Of a stretch of 64,000 nucleotides of DNA, positions 1-10,142 are shown piece by piece. The translations under genes and the position numbers were made by a program. The stretch is from Gulosibacter hominis (GTDB lineage: Bacteria; Actinomycetota; Actinomycetes; Actinomycetales; Microbacteriaceae): assembly GCF_904842695.1 (NCBI RefSeq), contig NZ_CAJGWQ010000004.1:1-64000 (forward strand), in the 5' to 3' direction. Below the pieces are notes generated by a model. It saw only the letters and a program-made list of their open reading frames with translations, did not search any database and was not told where the DNA came from. Each line of letters starts with the position of its first letter. Positions within the stretch are counted from its first letter, which is position 1.

Positions 1-137
1 ACAAGTGGCCGCGTCGACTCAACATCATTGTTCGAGTTCATAGGTGACATATAACCACACAACGCAACGGCTCATGGAAACAAAAAGTAACGAACCACTC
101 GAGCGCCAGGAAAATAGCGCGATGACCACCGGTGAAA

Positions 138-941
138 CTATGCCGAACGCTGCGCGAACGCCGACTCGTACAGGCACACGCTCGCGGCCGTGGCGAGGTT
201 CATCGATTCGGCACGCCCGTAGTTGGGCACCGCGATCGTGGCATCGCACTGCGCGATGATGTCGTCGGGCAGGCCACGGGCCTCGTTGCCGAACACCCAG
301 GCGGTTGGCTGCGCGAGGTCGCCGGCGTTGCGGGCCGCCAGCAGATCGTCGCCGTCAATATCGGCGGCGACCAGCCGCATCCCGGCCGTCTTGGCGCGCA
401 CACTGGCATCAAGGAAGTCGCCATCCACGGCAATCGGCACGTGGAAGAGCGAACCGGTGGTGGCGCGCACCACCTTCGGGTTGTAGAGGTCGACCGAGCG
501 GCCGGTAAGGATGACCGCATCCGCACCCGCGGCATCGGCCACCCGGATGATGGTGCCGAGATTACCGGGGTCACGCACCTCTTCCAGAATCACCACCAGC
601 TGCGGCGACTCATCAAAAAGCCGCTTAATCGCCACCGGGAACTGCCGCGCAACCGCTACCACGCCCTGCGGCGTGCGGGTATCGCACATCGCATCAACGA
701 CCTCTTCGGTGGCCCAAACGACCTCGATTCCGGCCGCATCGGCAAGTTCGGCGAGATCGTGGTGCCGTTCCATTGCGGTGGGGGTGGCAAATAGTTCAGT
801 AATCAGATCGGGGCGGTCGTGCAGGGCCTCGCGGACAGCCTGCGGCCCCTCGAGCACAAACAGACCGCGCTCGGTGCGCTCAGCTTTTTGCGCGAGCTTA
901 CGCACATCACGCACTCGGGAATTGCGTACCGACTCAATCAT
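138..941 (-). CDS. SpoU/TrmH-family RNA 2'-O-methyltransferase
   Basis: A 267-residue protein of the SPOUT class that transfers a methyl group from SAM to a ribose 2'-OH, probably in 23S rRNA (TsnR/RlmB-like). An N-terminal substrate-binding domain (about 1-105) precedes the SpoU domain. The three SpoU motifs are visible: NLGTIIRVADA near 127, FGNEARGL near 218 and IPNYGRAESMNLATAA-like residues near 237, where the Asn and Ser line the knotted SAM pocket. The start has AAAGGA 7 bases upstream. It lies downstream of infC-rpmI-rplT behind a hairpin terminator, its usual place in actinobacteria just before pheST, which would lie beyond the left edge. The exact target nucleotide cannot be told. 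Confidence 0.9.
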   Translation of the reverse strand: MIESVRNSRVRDVRKLAQKAERTERGLFVLEGPQAVREALHDRPDLITELFATPTAMERHHDLAELADAAGIEVVWATEEVVDAMCDTRTPQGVVAVARQFPVAIKRLFDESPQLVVILEEVRDPGNLGTIIRVADAAGADAVILTGRSVDLYNPKVVRATTGSLFHVPIAVDGDFLDASVRAKTAGMRLVAADIDGDDLLAARNAGDLAQPTAWVFGNEARGLPDDIIAQCDATIAVPNYGRAESMNLATAASVCLYESAFAQRSA

Positions 942-980
942 GGGTGGGTCCTTTCATTCGCACTGCTCGGGATGCAAGAA

Positions 981-1013
981 GGCGGCCGGCCGGAAGCTCT
1001 CCGGCTGGCCGCC
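981..1013 (-). terminator. Hairpin terminator after rplT
   Basis: A 14-bp stem with one mismatch (981-994 pairing with 1000-1013) and a 5-base loop lies just past the rplT stop. On the minus strand it is followed by the pyrimidine-rich TTCTTG. It would end or attenuate the infC-rpmI-rplT transcript before the methyltransferase gene. Confidence 0.65.
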
Positions 1014-1028
1014 CACTCATATAGGCCG

Positions 1029-1415
1029 TTACGCGGCGTTCTTCGGTGCCGAGGTGTCCTCGGGAAGAGCAGCCTTCGCGGTCTCAACAATTGCGGCGAA
1101 TGCGGCCGGCTCGTTCACTGCGAGCTCGGCGAGCATGCGGCGGTCAACCTCAACGCCAGCCAGGTTCAGGCCCTGGATGAGGCGGTTGTAGGTGAGGCCG
1201 TTTGCGCGCGACGCAGCGTTGATGCGCTGGATCCACAGGCGGCGGAAGTCACCCTTGCGGTCTTTACGGTGTGCATAGTTGTACACATACGAGTGGGTGA
1301 CCTGTTCTTTCGCCTTACGGTAGAGGCGCGAACGCTGACCGCGGTAGCCCGAGGCTTCATCGAGGATGACGCGGCGCTTCTTCTTCGCGTTAACTGAACG
1401 CTTCACACGTGCCAT
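1029..1415 (-). CDS. rplT: 50S ribosomal protein bL20
   Basis: A 128-residue, very basic protein matching bL20, an early 23S rRNA binder needed for 50S assembly. The N-terminal basic stretch ([12 protein letters not shown]) and the conserved [16 protein letters not shown] and [16 protein letters not shown] segments are characteristic; the acidic-hydrophobic C-terminal tail is a few residues longer than in E. coli. An AGGAG sits 9 bases before the ATG. It is the third gene of the classical infC-rpmI-rplT operon. Confidence 0.98.
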   Translation of the reverse strand: MARVKRSVNAKKKRRVILDEASGYRGQRSRLYRKAKEQVTHSYVYNYAHRKDRKGDFRRLWIQRINAASRANGLTYNRLIQGLNLAGVEVDRRMLAELAVNEPAAFAAIVETAKAALPEDTSAPKNAA

Positions 1416-1479
1416 AGCAGTGTTCTCCTAGTGATTTCAGGGCCGGGGATGCTCCGGCAAAACTTTTGTTGGCTGCGGA

Positions 1480-1673
1480 CTAGCGACCGAGCAGCTTTTT
1501 GATGACCTTGGCGTCCTGAGGAGCAGCGATCTTGTCGTTGTTCAGGCGTGCCTTACGGCCGGGGGCCTTGACCTCGAGGTTGTGGCGCATGCCGGCCTGC
1601 TGTTTCTTGATCTTGCCGGTGCCGGTGACCTTGAAGCGCTTCTTCGTACCCGAGTGGGTCTTCTGCTTCGGCA

Positions 1674-1674
<1 letters not shown>
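1480..1674 (-). CDS. rpmI: 50S ribosomal protein bL35
   Basis: A 64-residue basic protein with the bL35 signature ([21 protein letters not shown], then [15 protein letters not shown]), a late-assembly protein of the large subunit. Its ATG overlaps the infC stop by one base (TGATG), implying translational coupling, and rplT follows after 64 bases. Length is normal for the family. Confidence 0.98.
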
Positions 1675-2309
<635 letters not shown>

Positions 2310-2588
2310 GGTGGCTCCTCTTCTAGCACGTGAATCGCTTCACCGGTTTCGGATCCCCCACCGGCAACGACAGTTCGCAGCACGTGCAGCCACCCACTAT
2401 CCAAGAGCTGGATCACTCAACACTGTAGATACAGCGTTAAGGGAGCGGTTTACCCGGTAACCTTGAGCGGTAGTCGCGGGTGGGACGAGTCCTCTTGACT
2501 AGGCCGCCTGAACTGGCCACTGCCGGAGCAGCAAACAGTGCAGACACCGCCCAATAGACTAGCAGAATCTTCTCGTGAAAGGAACCCT
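2310..2588. promoter_or_regulatory. Divergent intergenic region, infC and DUF1844 gene
   Basis: This 279-bp stretch separates two divergently transcribed genes and must hold both promoters plus the infC leader. A TTGACT at 2494-2499 and a TAGACT at 2555-2560 on the plus strand look like promoter elements but are not at standard spacing from one another. No clear attenuator hairpin for infC was found, only a weak ATCC/GGAT stem near 2400. Confidence 0.35.
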
Positions 2589-2972
2589 GTGGCGGAGAAC
2601 AATGCAGCCGATGCTGGCACCAACCAGTTTGCCTTCAATAACGAACAGGTGGATGCGCAGCTTCGCGACATCGCCGAGGTGCCTGCCGTCGAATTGATCT
2701 CGACCGTTGCGGTTCATCTCATGAGTGCCGCCGCGGTGCACCTGGGCCTGGCCGAGGACGGCACCGAACCCGATCTCGATGAGGCGCGCAAGTGCATCAG
2801 CGCGCTGGCAGGACTCATCCAGGGAGCCACCCCCTACCTCGGCGACCACCACGGCCGTCCGCTGCGCGACGGGCTGCGCTCGCTGCAGCTTGCCTTCCGT
2901 GAGGCCTCCACTATCCCCGACCCGATCGGTAAGGGACCGGGCGAGGATTTCACCGGCCCGGTGTTCGGATAA
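2589..2972 (+). CDS. DUF1844 family protein
   Basis: A 127-residue protein resembling the small DUF1844 proteins that sit divergent to infC in many actinobacteria. The core runs from about 25 to 100 (ELISTVAVHLMSAAAVHLGL, then DLDEARKCISALAGLI) and looks all-helical. I chose the GTG at 2589 because AAAGGA lies 6 bases upstream; an upstream ATG at 2538 has no ribosome-binding site. No catalytic motif is visible and the function is unknown. The gene ends just before a strong bidirectional terminator. Confidence 0.75.
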   Translation: MAENNAADAGTNQFAFNNEQVDAQLRDIAEVPAVELISTVAVHLMSAAAVHLGLAEDGTEPDLDEARKCISALAGLIQGATPYLGDHHGRPLRDGLRSLQLAFREASTIPDPIGKGPGEDFTGPVFG

Positions 2973-3046
2973 TCACAACGCCAGCACCAAGCCGGCACAG
3001 CGCCAGCTAAAATACCGGCGCTACGGCACCGAGCTAAACCAAAACG

Positions 3047-3083
3047 CAGCGGGGCGAGTCAGATGGATCGACTCGCCCCGCTG
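3047..3083. terminator. Bidirectional terminator
   Basis: A perfect 14-bp stem (CAGCGGGGCGAGTC, 3047-3060, with its complement at 3070-3083) and a 9-base loop lie between two convergent genes. T-rich sequence follows on both strands (TAGTTT on plus, CGTTTTGGTTT on minus), so it should stop transcription from the DUF1844 gene and from the P-type ATPase. Confidence 0.9.
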
Positions 3084-3097
3084 TAGTTTCACGTCAC

Positions 3098-5683
3098 TCA
3101 GCGCCGACGCTGTTTGCCGGCGCGCCGTTCACGCTGGCCGGGCTCGTCGCCCTGGCGCTGCCCCGGGATCAACCGCGTCAGTCGTTCACGACGATCGTGG
3201 ATGCGCTGCAGCGATTGCTCTACCTCGGCACCCAGCGCGCCGGCACGCCAGCGACCGTGCAGCTCAAGCAGCCCGATCGCGGCGAGACAGGTAATCGCCA
3301 GCGCGATCCAGAGTTCGTTCGTGGGCCATTCAAGCTGCAAGAACCAGCGCCCGAACGGGATCGCGAGGATCAGCAGGAATGCCGCAATACATCCAGCAAA
3401 AACGGCAGCCAGCAGCGGCTTGAACGGACGGCACACGAGGCTCAAAATCCACAGACCCGCAACCGCGAGGAATAACGACGCGGTTGTCTGCTGTTGCGGA
3501 ACGCTCGCATCCGTGAATCGTCCCACCGCGGTTATCGCGAACACGCCGAGCAGCACCACCGCACCGGCGGGCAGCGCGAATTGCAGCGCGCGCCGGAAAA
3601 ATCCGCTCACATAGCGGCGCGAGTTGGGGAGCAGCGCGAGCACGAATGCCGGCCAGCCGATCGTCACACCGTCGAGAATTGACAGCTGTCGCGGCAAGAA
3701 CGGGTACGGCCAGAGGATCAGGCCGAACACGACCGCAAACATCACCGCGTAGGCCGTCTTCGACAGGTAGAGCATTGAAACGCGCTCGACGTTTGCGATT
3801 GCCTGCCGGCCTTCGAGCACCACATTCGGCAGCGCCTCAAACTGGTTGTTGAGCAGCGTCAATCGTGAAACCGCCCTGGCGGCTGCCGAGCCGTGCCCCA
3901 TCGCAATACCGAGGTCGGCGTCCTTCAGTGCCAGCACATCGTTCACACCGTCACCGGTCATGGCAACCACGTGGCCGCGCTTACGCAGAGCGAGCACCAT
4001 ATCGCGCTTCTGCGTGGGGGTCACCCGACCAAACACGCGTTCCTGCTCGAGTACCTCGGCCATCTCATCAATGTCGTCGGGCAGCTTGCGCGCATCGAAC
4101 CCGGATGCATCCGGTTCAATCAGGCCCACCTCGCGCGCCACGGCCGCAACCGTGCGCGGGTCGTCACCAGAGATGACGCGCAGGTCGACGCCTTCTTCAC
4201 GGAAGTAGCGCACCGTATCGGCGGCATCGGGGCGGATGCGTTCGCGCAGCGATACGAGCACCACGCCCTGACAATTCTGCGGTGCGGCCTCATCGGCCAC
4301 CTGCTGCTCGGTGAGTAGCTCTGGCGAGTAGCACAGCGCCAGCACGCGGCGACCCATATTGCTGAGCTCGGCCACTTCGGCGAGTAGCTCCTGGTCGCGT
4401 TCGGGTGAGAGCACAATATCTGGCGCGCCCAGCTGCCAGGTTCCGCGTGCTCGCTCATCTTCGATGACCAGCGCCGACCACTTTCGCTGTGACGAAAACT
4501 GGATTTCGCGCGCAATCGGAAGGGCAAGATCGGCGCCATACTGCTCGGCAAGACAGGCCGCCGAGTCGTTGGCATTTTTATCGGCGCCAATAGTTGCGAG
4601 CACCTGCTCCCAACCCGGCTGCGGCGCCGGGCCCTCGTGCGTGCCCCAATAGGCCATACCGCCCTCGGTGAGCGTCCCGGTTTTGTCGAAGCAGAGCATA
4701 TCCACGCGCGCCAGCCCCTCAACGGCGTGCAGCTCTTGCACCAGCACCTTCCGGCGCCCCAGCTTCACCGCACCTGCGGCAAACGCCACCGAGGTCATCA
4801 GCAGCAGCCCGAGCGGCACCATCGCGATCGCGGCGGCAACCGCACCCACGGCCGCATCCACCCACTTGCCCGAGTCGATCGCGTGCTGCCAACCACCAAA
4901 GGCCTGCATCTGGCCATTAATGACAATGAGCATCACCGGTGCCAGCAGCCAGGCAACCAGCCGCAGCACCCGGTTGAGTCCGTCACGAATTTCAGAGTTC
5001 ACCAGCGAAAAACGCTTCGCTTCGGCGGTGAGTTTTGCCGCAAACGATTCGGCACCCACGCCCGTAACCACCGCGGTGCCGTGGCCGGCGACCACGATCG
5101 AACCCGATAGCAGCGCCAGATCGGTGTGCTTGTCGACGGCGTCTTCTTCGCCCGTGAGGAGCGATTCATCCACCTGCAACCCGGATGCGTTCAGCACCAT
5201 CGCGTCAGCGGGCACCTGGTCGCCAGAACGCACCTGAATAATGTCGCCGAGCACCAGATCTTCCCGGTCAAGTTCAACGACCTCACCGTCACGAAGCGCA
5301 CGCGCGTGCGGGGCGTGCAGCACCCGCAGGTTATCGAGCTGACGCTTCGCGGAATATTCCTGCCAGACACCGATGATCGAGTTCGCGATCGCCGAAAACC
5401 CGAAAATCGCATCCTGCCAGCGGCCGAGCACCGCCAGCAACGTAAAACATGCCAGCACAATCAGGTTGAACAGCGTGAACACATTGGCCCGCAAAATCGC
5501 CCACATTGAGCGGCTCGTGGTGCTGGGCAGCTTGTTGTCACCAAACTCTTGACGAGACTGCTCAATCTCGGCCGAGGTCATCCCGATCTCGGAATCCTGC
5601 GGCCGAACCCGAACATTAGTTGGATCGATCGCGACGCTGGTTTTTTCCGTGGTCGCTGTTTTCGGAGTTGTCTGGTTGGCCAT
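3098..5683 (-). CDS. P-type cation-transporting ATPase, CtpE-like
   Basis: An 861-residue P-type ATPase of the inner membrane. In order: membrane segments near 62-108, an actuator domain with DESLLTGE (172-179), membrane segments near 240-305, the phosphorylated Asp in DKTGTLT (333-339), the hinge TGDGVNDVLALKDAD, then six C-terminal segments. The stretch around membrane segment 4 and the stalk (VPLGLLLMTSVAF, then KVLVQELHAVEGLARVD) matches mycobacterial CtpE, reported to take up calcium. The usual PEGL motif of segment 4 reads PLGL here (Leu291, codon CTC at 4811-4813), so a side chain normally involved in ion binding is gone. It lies 9 bases after sseB and may be the last gene of the his-containing transcription unit. 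The transported ion is not certain. Confidence 0.85.
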   Translation of the reverse strand: MANQTTPKTATTEKTSVAIDPTNVRVRPQDSEIGMTSAEIEQSRQEFGDNKLPSTTSRSMWAILRANVFTLFNLIVLACFTLLAVLGRWQDAIFGFSAIANSIIGVWQEYSAKRQLDNLRVLHAPHARALRDGEVVELDREDLVLGDIIQVRSGDQVPADAMVLNASGLQVDESLLTGEEDAVDKHTDLALLSGSIVVAGHGTAVVTGVGAESFAAKLTAEAKRFSLVNSEIRDGLNRVLRLVAWLLAPVMLIVINGQMQAFGGWQHAIDSGKWVDAAVGAVAAAIAMVPLGLLLMTSVAFAAGAVKLGRRKVLVQELHAVEGLARVDMLCFDKTGTLTEGGMAYWGTHEGPAPQPGWEQVLATIGADKNANDSAACLAEQYGADLALPIAREIQFSSQRKWSALVIEDERARGTWQLGAPDIVLSPERDQELLAEVAELSNMGRRVLALCYSPELLTEQQVADEAAPQNCQGVVLVSLRERIRPDAADTVRYFREEGVDLRVISGDDPRTVAAVAREVGLIEPDASGFDARKLPDDIDEMAEVLEQERVFGRVTPTQKRDMVLALRKRGHVVAMTGDGVNDVLALKDADLGIAMGHGSAAARAVSRLTLLNNQFEALPNVVLEGRQAIANVERVSMLYLSKTAYAVMFAVVFGLILWPYPFLPRQLSILDGVTIGWPAFVLALLPNSRRYVSGFFRRALQFALPAGAVVLLGVFAITAVGRFTDASVPQQQTTASLFLAVAGLWILSLVCRPFKPLLAAVFAGCIAAFLLILAIPFGRWFLQLEWPTNELWIALAITCLAAIGLLELHGRWRAGALGAEVEQSLQRIHDRRERLTRLIPGQRQGDEPGQRERRAGKQRRR

Positions 5684-5692
5684 TCCTCGAGC

Positions 5693-6559
5693 CTATCGTC
5701 GCTTACGTCGCCAAAAACCGAATCGTCGGGTGGGTTGTGCTGCTTCTGAAGTCGGATTTTTCCCGATACCTTCGGAGGGGGCCACCTGCGCGGCGGCAAT
5801 CCGCAGCGAGTCGATCCGCTGCACAAGCTCGGTGTCGGCGCCGATCCGCTGCTGAATTTCGTGCAGCACTGCCTGCCGATGTTCGCGGTCGGTTTCGGTG
5901 AGTTCAACGACCAGCTGCACCTCAGGGCCCGCGAATCGCGCCTGTGCATCGCCCGGAAGCACGTTGATACTCGTCACCACCGGGTCGATTTCTAGCAGCG
6001 GCTGGATGCGCTGCAGCACCTGTGGGTCGACCCAGGGCTCGACATATTCGTGCCCCTGCGCGATCGCCCACACTGCGGGGCGCCGCACCACAAACTCAGT
6101 GTCGGGGTTGGCGGCATCGAGGATCAGCACGTCGCTGCCGGCCTCTACCGCAGCCAGCGCTGCCCGCCGCGCATCCACCGGCACGGGCCGGGCATCAGCA
6201 TCCCAGGCTTTCATTGCCGCAACCGATGAGAACACCGGCACGACCCCGCGACCATCCGGGGCTGCCACGGTCACGATCGACAGATCTGCCGACTTGTCGA
6301 CGGTCTGTCCCTGTTCGTTGACGCCGGCTTCGCCAAGCTCGGCAACCAGTGGAATCAGCAGCCGCGAATCGCGCAGGGCATCGACGACCGCGCTGCCGGG
6401 TGCTTCTCCGGCGCGGAAGGCGCGGAGTGCGGCCAGCAGTTCGGGTGGTGCTTCGCCGCGGTCATCCTGCCAGGGGTTTTCGGTGAAGTTGCGCCCTGCC
6501 CAGGGTTGTCCGGCCGAGTCGGTGAGGTGGCCGCGCAGGTGTTCGGGAATTTCGACCAT
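5693..6559 (-). CDS. SseB family protein
   Basis: A 288-residue protein with the SseB fold (VPVFSSVAAMKAWDADARPVPVDARRAA near 105-135 is the recognisable core), followed by a second, degenerate SseB-like C-terminal half and a basic tail. SseB proteins were named for enhancing serine sensitivity in E. coli; their role in actinobacteria is not established. The gene commonly sits next to priA, and here follows it with a 5-base gap, so co-transcription is likely. No enzyme motif is visible. Confidence 0.75.
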   Translation of the reverse strand: MVEIPEHLRGHLTDSAGQPWAGRNFTENPWQDDRGEAPPELLAALRAFRAGEAPGSAVVDALRDSRLLIPLVAELGEAGVNEQGQTVDKSADLSIVTVAAPDGRGVVPVFSSVAAMKAWDADARPVPVDARRAALAAVEAGSDVLILDAANPDTEFVVRRPAVWAIAQGHEYVEPWVDPQVLQRIQPLLEIDPVVTSINVLPGDAQARFAGPEVQLVVELTETDREHRQAVLHEIQQRIGADTELVQRIDSLRIAAAQVAPSEGIGKNPTSEAAQPTRRFGFWRRKRR

Positions 6560-6564
6560 TGTGG

Positions 6565-7314
6565 TTAGTCGCCCGCGACGTCGAGCGCCTCGCGCAGCGT
6601 GAATGCGCCACTGTAGAGCGCCTTACCGATGATTGCGCCTTCGAGGCCCAGCGGCACCAGCTCGCGCAATTCGGCAACGTCATCGAGGCTCGAAACCCCA
6701 CCGGATGCAATTACGGGGCGGTCGGTGCGTTCCATTACCGATTTCAGCAGCTCGATGTTCGGCCCCTTGAGGGTGCCGTCCTTGTTGACATCGGTGACCA
6801 CGTAGCGTGAACAGTTGGCTTCTTCGAGGCGTTCGAGCACCGTCCACAGGTCACCGCCTTCACGGGTCCAGCCGCGCGCAGCGAGTGTGGTGCCGCGCAC
6901 GTCGAGTCCCACCGCAATGAGTTCGCCATAGCGGCTGATCGCCGCGGCAGCCCACTCGGGATTTTCGAGTGCGGCGGTACCGAGGTTGATACGTTTTACC
7001 CCCATCTCAACGGCGCGCTCGAGCGATTCGTCATCGCGAATACCGCCCGACAGCTCTACGCTCAGCCGGCCGCGCATGGCGCGAATCACGCGGCGAATCA
7101 CGGCCCGGTTTTCACCGCGACCGAAGGCGGCGTCGAGGTCGACCAGGTGAATCCACTCTGCTCCCTGCTCGGCCCAGTCGCTGGCAGCGTCAACGGGATC
7201 GCCGTATGAGGTTGCGCTGTCGGCTTCCCCCTGAACGAGTCGCACTGCCTTCCCATCGGCAATATCGACCGCGGGGAACAGCGTGAGGGTCGGCGAGGTA
7301 TTGAATTCGCTCAC
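6565..7314 (-). CDS. priA: Phosphoribosyl isomerase A (HisA/PriA)
   Basis: A 249-residue (beta/alpha)8 barrel that isomerises ProFAR to PRFAR in histidine synthesis; in actinobacteria the PriA form can also do the TrpF step. Visible: the first catalytic Asp in [18 protein letters not shown], phosphate loops [11 protein letters not shown] and IASGGVSS, and the second catalytic Asp region [15 protein letters not shown]. The WTREGG segment matches the PriA rather than strict HisA style. Whether a separate trpF exists cannot be seen in this window. It is followed by sseB; hisH lies 133 bases upstream. Confidence 0.93.
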   Translation of the reverse strand: MSEFNTSPTLTLFPAVDIADGKAVRLVQGEADSATSYGDPVDAASDWAEQGAEWIHLVDLDAAFGRGENRAVIRRVIRAMRGRLSVELSGGIRDDESLERAVEMGVKRINLGTAALENPEWAAAAISRYGELIAVGLDVRGTTLAARGWTREGGDLWTVLERLEEANCSRYVVTDVNKDGTLKGPNIELLKSVMERTDRPVIASGGVSSLDDVAELRELVPLGLEGAIIGKALYSGAFTLREALDVAGD

Positions 7315-7447
7315 TTCGTTGACGTCCTTTGAGTCTGGAATGGAGTGGAAATAAACAGGTGTTCTGCGGTGTCATGACAGCATTTACCGCTGCCGCGCGA
7401 CCGCTGCGGCCGGCTCACAAACGCGCTGCGCAAACGGCCCGCATCGT

Positions 7448-8194
7448 TCAGCCTAACGAATCGACCCAGTTTCGCAGCAGTGCGATACCTGCCTCACCCG
7501 ATTTTTCGGGATGGAACTGGGTGGCACTCAGCGGCCCGTTTTCGGCCGCGGCGAGGAAGCGCTCTCCGTAGTTGGCGAAGGTTTTTTTGATGGGCTCGAC
7601 ATACGGCAGCATTTCATCCACCTCAATATCGGTGGCAGCGTAGCTGTGGACGAAATAAAAACGTTCGGTTTCAATGCCCGCAAATAGCCGTGAGTCTGCT
7701 GCAACCTCAACCGTGTTCCAGCCCATATGCGGCAGCACGTCTGCTCGCAGACGACGCACCTCGCCATCCCACTGATCAAGGCCCGCCACCCCGCCACCTG
7801 GCGCGTTGGGCGCGTGTTCCTGCCACCAGAAGTCGTCGGCGTTTTGCGCGTGTGCGTGCCGCTGCGGATCGGGCGTGATTTCGGGGCGCTCTGCTGACGG
7901 CTGTCCCTCCAGCCCGCGCGAAAACATCACCTGCATTCCAACGCAAATACCCAGCACGGGACGCCCGCCCGCCAGTCGTCGGTCGATGATCTGCGGGCCG
8001 TCGGCGGCATTGAGCGCCGACATTACTGCCGAAAAACTTCCGACTCCCGGTACGAGCAGCCCGTCAGCGTTCAACGCTCGCTCGCGCGAGCCGGTCAGCT
8101 CGACTTGTGCGCCGGCTGCTTCAAGGGCTTTTACCGCCGAGTGCACATTGCCCGAGCCGTAGTCGAAGACGACAACGTCGGGACGGTTTGCCAT
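7448..8194 (-). CDS. hisH: Imidazole glycerol phosphate synthase glutaminase subunit
   Basis: A class I glutamine amidotransferase of 248 residues that feeds ammonia to HisF. The nucleophile lies in [10 protein letters not shown] (Cys near 84), with the His/Glu pair in TQFHPEKSG near 230. It is about 35 residues longer than typical HisH because of a His/Trp-rich insertion (roughly 105-135, between the GLEG turn and the PHMGWN motif). Its ATG shares one base with the hisB stop (TAATG), so the two are probably translationally coupled. hisF is not in this window. Confidence 0.93.
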   Translation of the reverse strand: MANRPDVVVFDYGSGNVHSAVKALEAAGAQVELTGSRERALNADGLLVPGVGSFSAVMSALNAADGPQIIDRRLAGGRPVLGICVGMQVMFSRGLEGQPSAERPEITPDPQRHAHAQNADDFWWQEHAPNAPGGGVAGLDQWDGEVRRLRADVLPHMGWNTVEVAADSRLFAGIETERFYFVHSYAATDIEVDEMLPYVEPIKKTFANYGERFLAAAENGPLSATQFHPEKSGEAGIALLRNWVDSLG

Positions 8195-8799
8195 TAGAGC
8201 GCTCCCTTGGTTGAGGGCACGCCGTCGACTTCGGGGTCGAGACGTTTGGCGGCGCGGAATGCGCGCGCGAAAGCTTTAAATTCGGCCTCGGCGATGTGGT
8301 GCGGGTCGCGTCCTGCGACCACGTTGAGGTGCACGGTGAGCCCGGCGTGGAAGCTGATCGCTTCAAACACGTGGCGCACCATCGAGCCGGTGAAGTGCCC
8401 GCCGATGCGGTGGAATTCGAACCCTTCGGGCTCTCCCCCGTGTACCAGGAACGGGCGACCGGAAATATCCACCACGCACTGCGCGAGCGCTTCGTCGAGT
8501 GGCACCAGCGCGTCGCCGTATCGCGCGATGCCGTGCTTGTCACCGAGTGCCACGCGGATGGCTTGGCCCAGCACGATGGCGGTGTCTTCGATGGTGTGGT
8601 GTTCATCAATGTGCACGTCACCGACCGCTTTTACGGTGAGGTCGCTGAGCGAGTGTTTTGCAAACGCGGTCAGCATGTGGTCGTAGAACGGCACCCCGGT
8701 GTCGATGTCGCTTTTGCCGGTGCCGTCAAGATTGATGGTCAATTGGATGCGCGACTCGCTGGTTTCGCGGCTCATCGTTGCCTGACGCGTGGTGGTCAT
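8194..8799 (-). CDS. hisB: Imidazoleglycerol-phosphate dehydratase
   Basis: A 201-residue monofunctional HisB that dehydrates IGP to imidazole acetol phosphate using two Mn ions. The two metal-binding repeats are clear: [11 protein letters not shown] and [16 protein letters not shown], then [32 protein letters not shown]-type residues. The start has GGAGG upstream. It overlaps hisH by one base and follows hisC after an 89-base gap, matching the hisC-hisB-hisH-priA order common in actinobacteria. Confidence 0.96.
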   Translation of the reverse strand: MTTTRQATMSRETSESRIQLTINLDGTGKSDIDTGVPFYDHMLTAFAKHSLSDLTVKAVGDVHIDEHHTIEDTAIVLGQAIRVALGDKHGIARYGDALVPLDEALAQCVVDISGRPFLVHGGEPEGFEFHRIGGHFTGSMVRHVFEAISFHAGLTVHLNVVAGRDPHHIAEAEFKAFARAFRAAKRLDPEVDGVPSTKGAL

Positions 8800-8888
8800 G
8801 GTTCCTCCGGGGGTGCGGCGCGGCTCACTCTGTTCCGCGCGATGGTGTGTGGTGGGGTCGCCGATTATGGCAACCCAAAAATTGCGGC

Positions 8889-10040
8889 CTAGGCGCCAGC
8901 CGTTTCGCTGCTGGCTGTCTCGGTGCTGGCAGTCTCGGTGCCGGCGCGCAGTTCGGGATGCTCGCGCACAATTTCGGCGAGCGCGTCAAGGAACTGCGTG
9001 GTTTCGGCTTCGGTGCCGGCGGTGACTCGCAGGCTGCCGGGAAGGCCGTTGTTGCGAATCAGGATCGAGCGTCGATAAAACTCTTCAAACATTGCCTGCG
9101 GGTCGGTAATCCCGTGGAAGGTGACGAAGTTTGCGCTCGATCGATACACGGGGAAGCCGAGCTTGGGAATTTCGGTGAGCAGTCGGTCGCGCTGCACGCG
9201 AATCGCGTCGACCTGGCCGAGCATGATGTCAGTGCAGTCGAGCGCGCCGATTGCGGCTGCCTGCGTGATTGCCGACAGGTGGTAGGGCAGACGCACCAGT
9301 CGCAGCGCGTCGCACAGTGCGGGGTCGGCAGCGAGATAGCCGAGTCGAGCGCCGGCGTAGGCAAATGCTTTTGACATCGTGCGACTGACCACCAGGCGCT
9401 CACGGCCTGGCAGCAGCTCGAGCGCCGACGGGGTGCCATCAGGTTGGAACTCGGCGTAGGCCTCGTCGACGATGACGATTCCATGCGTTTGTTCGTAGGC
9501 GGCCTTGATGATCTCGAGGTCGACCGGGGTGCCCGTGGGGTTGTTTGGGGCGCAAAAGATCACCACATCGGGCCGATGTGTTTCGATGGCTGCCACTGCT
9601 GTTGCGGCGCTGAGCTCGTAGTCAGCGTCGCGTTCGGCGGCGATCCACTCACTTCCCACACCCGCGGTGAGCAGCGGATACATCGAGTAGGTGGGCGCAA
9701 ACCCCATCACCGAGCGTCCCGGGCCCGCGAAGGTTTGCAGCAGGTGCTGCAGCACCTCGTTCGATCCGTTTGCCGCCCAAATTTGATCGGCGCTGAGCCC
9801 GTGCCCGAGGTACTCGGCGAGTTTTTTGCGCAGCTCCACAAATTCGCGGTCGGGGTACCGGTTGAGCCCGGGTAGTGCGGCGCGCACCCGGTCCAGCACC
9901 CGCTCGACAACCTCGGCTGGCACGTCATACGGGTTTTCGTTCACATTGATCGAAACACGCACGGGTTCCTGCGGCGCCCCGTATGCGGTGCGGCCACGCA
10001 GGTCGTCTCGAATGGGAAGGTCGTCGATTACAGTCACCAC
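8889..10040 (-). CDS. hisC: Histidinol-phosphate aminotransferase
   Basis: A 383-residue fold-type I PLP enzyme that transaminates imidazole acetol phosphate with glutamate. Visible: the VNVNENPY-like N-terminus, [10 protein letters not shown], the [10 protein letters not shown] strand and the Schiff-base lysine in [18 protein letters not shown] (near 235). The last 15 residues are a Thr/Glu/Ser/Ala tail of near-repeats ([15 protein letters not shown]) not expected in HisC. It is the first his gene on the minus strand, 102 bases below the LysM gene. Confidence 0.95.
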   Translation of the reverse strand: MVTVIDDLPIRDDLRGRTAYGAPQEPVRVSINVNENPYDVPAEVVERVLDRVRAALPGLNRYPDREFVELRKKLAEYLGHGLSADQIWAANGSNEVLQHLLQTFAGPGRSVMGFAPTYSMYPLLTAGVGSEWIAAERDADYELSAATAVAAIETHRPDVVIFCAPNNPTGTPVDLEIIKAAYEQTHGIVIVDEAYAEFQPDGTPSALELLPGRERLVVSRTMSKAFAYAGARLGYLAADPALCDALRLVRLPYHLSAITQAAAIGALDCTDIMLGQVDAIRVQRDRLLTEIPKLGFPVYRSSANFVTFHGITDPQAMFEEFYRRSILIRNNGLPGSLRVTAGTEAETTQFLDALAEIVREHPELRAGTETASTETASSETAGA

Positions 10041-10142
10041 TCCATTCTAGGTCGAGGCCGCAGAGCCGGGCGCCGCAGCGTTCCGCCGCGTCGGCGCCCA
10101 CCATGGCTCACCGGGCTGGCGCCAGCTGAGATGGGGTCGTCG

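Noticed and set aside
25-249. Minus-strand open frame of 74 codons at the left edge
   Set aside because: It overlaps the end of the methyltransferase gene in another frame and has no recognisable motif or ribosome-binding site; the first 137 bases otherwise show nothing I can support.
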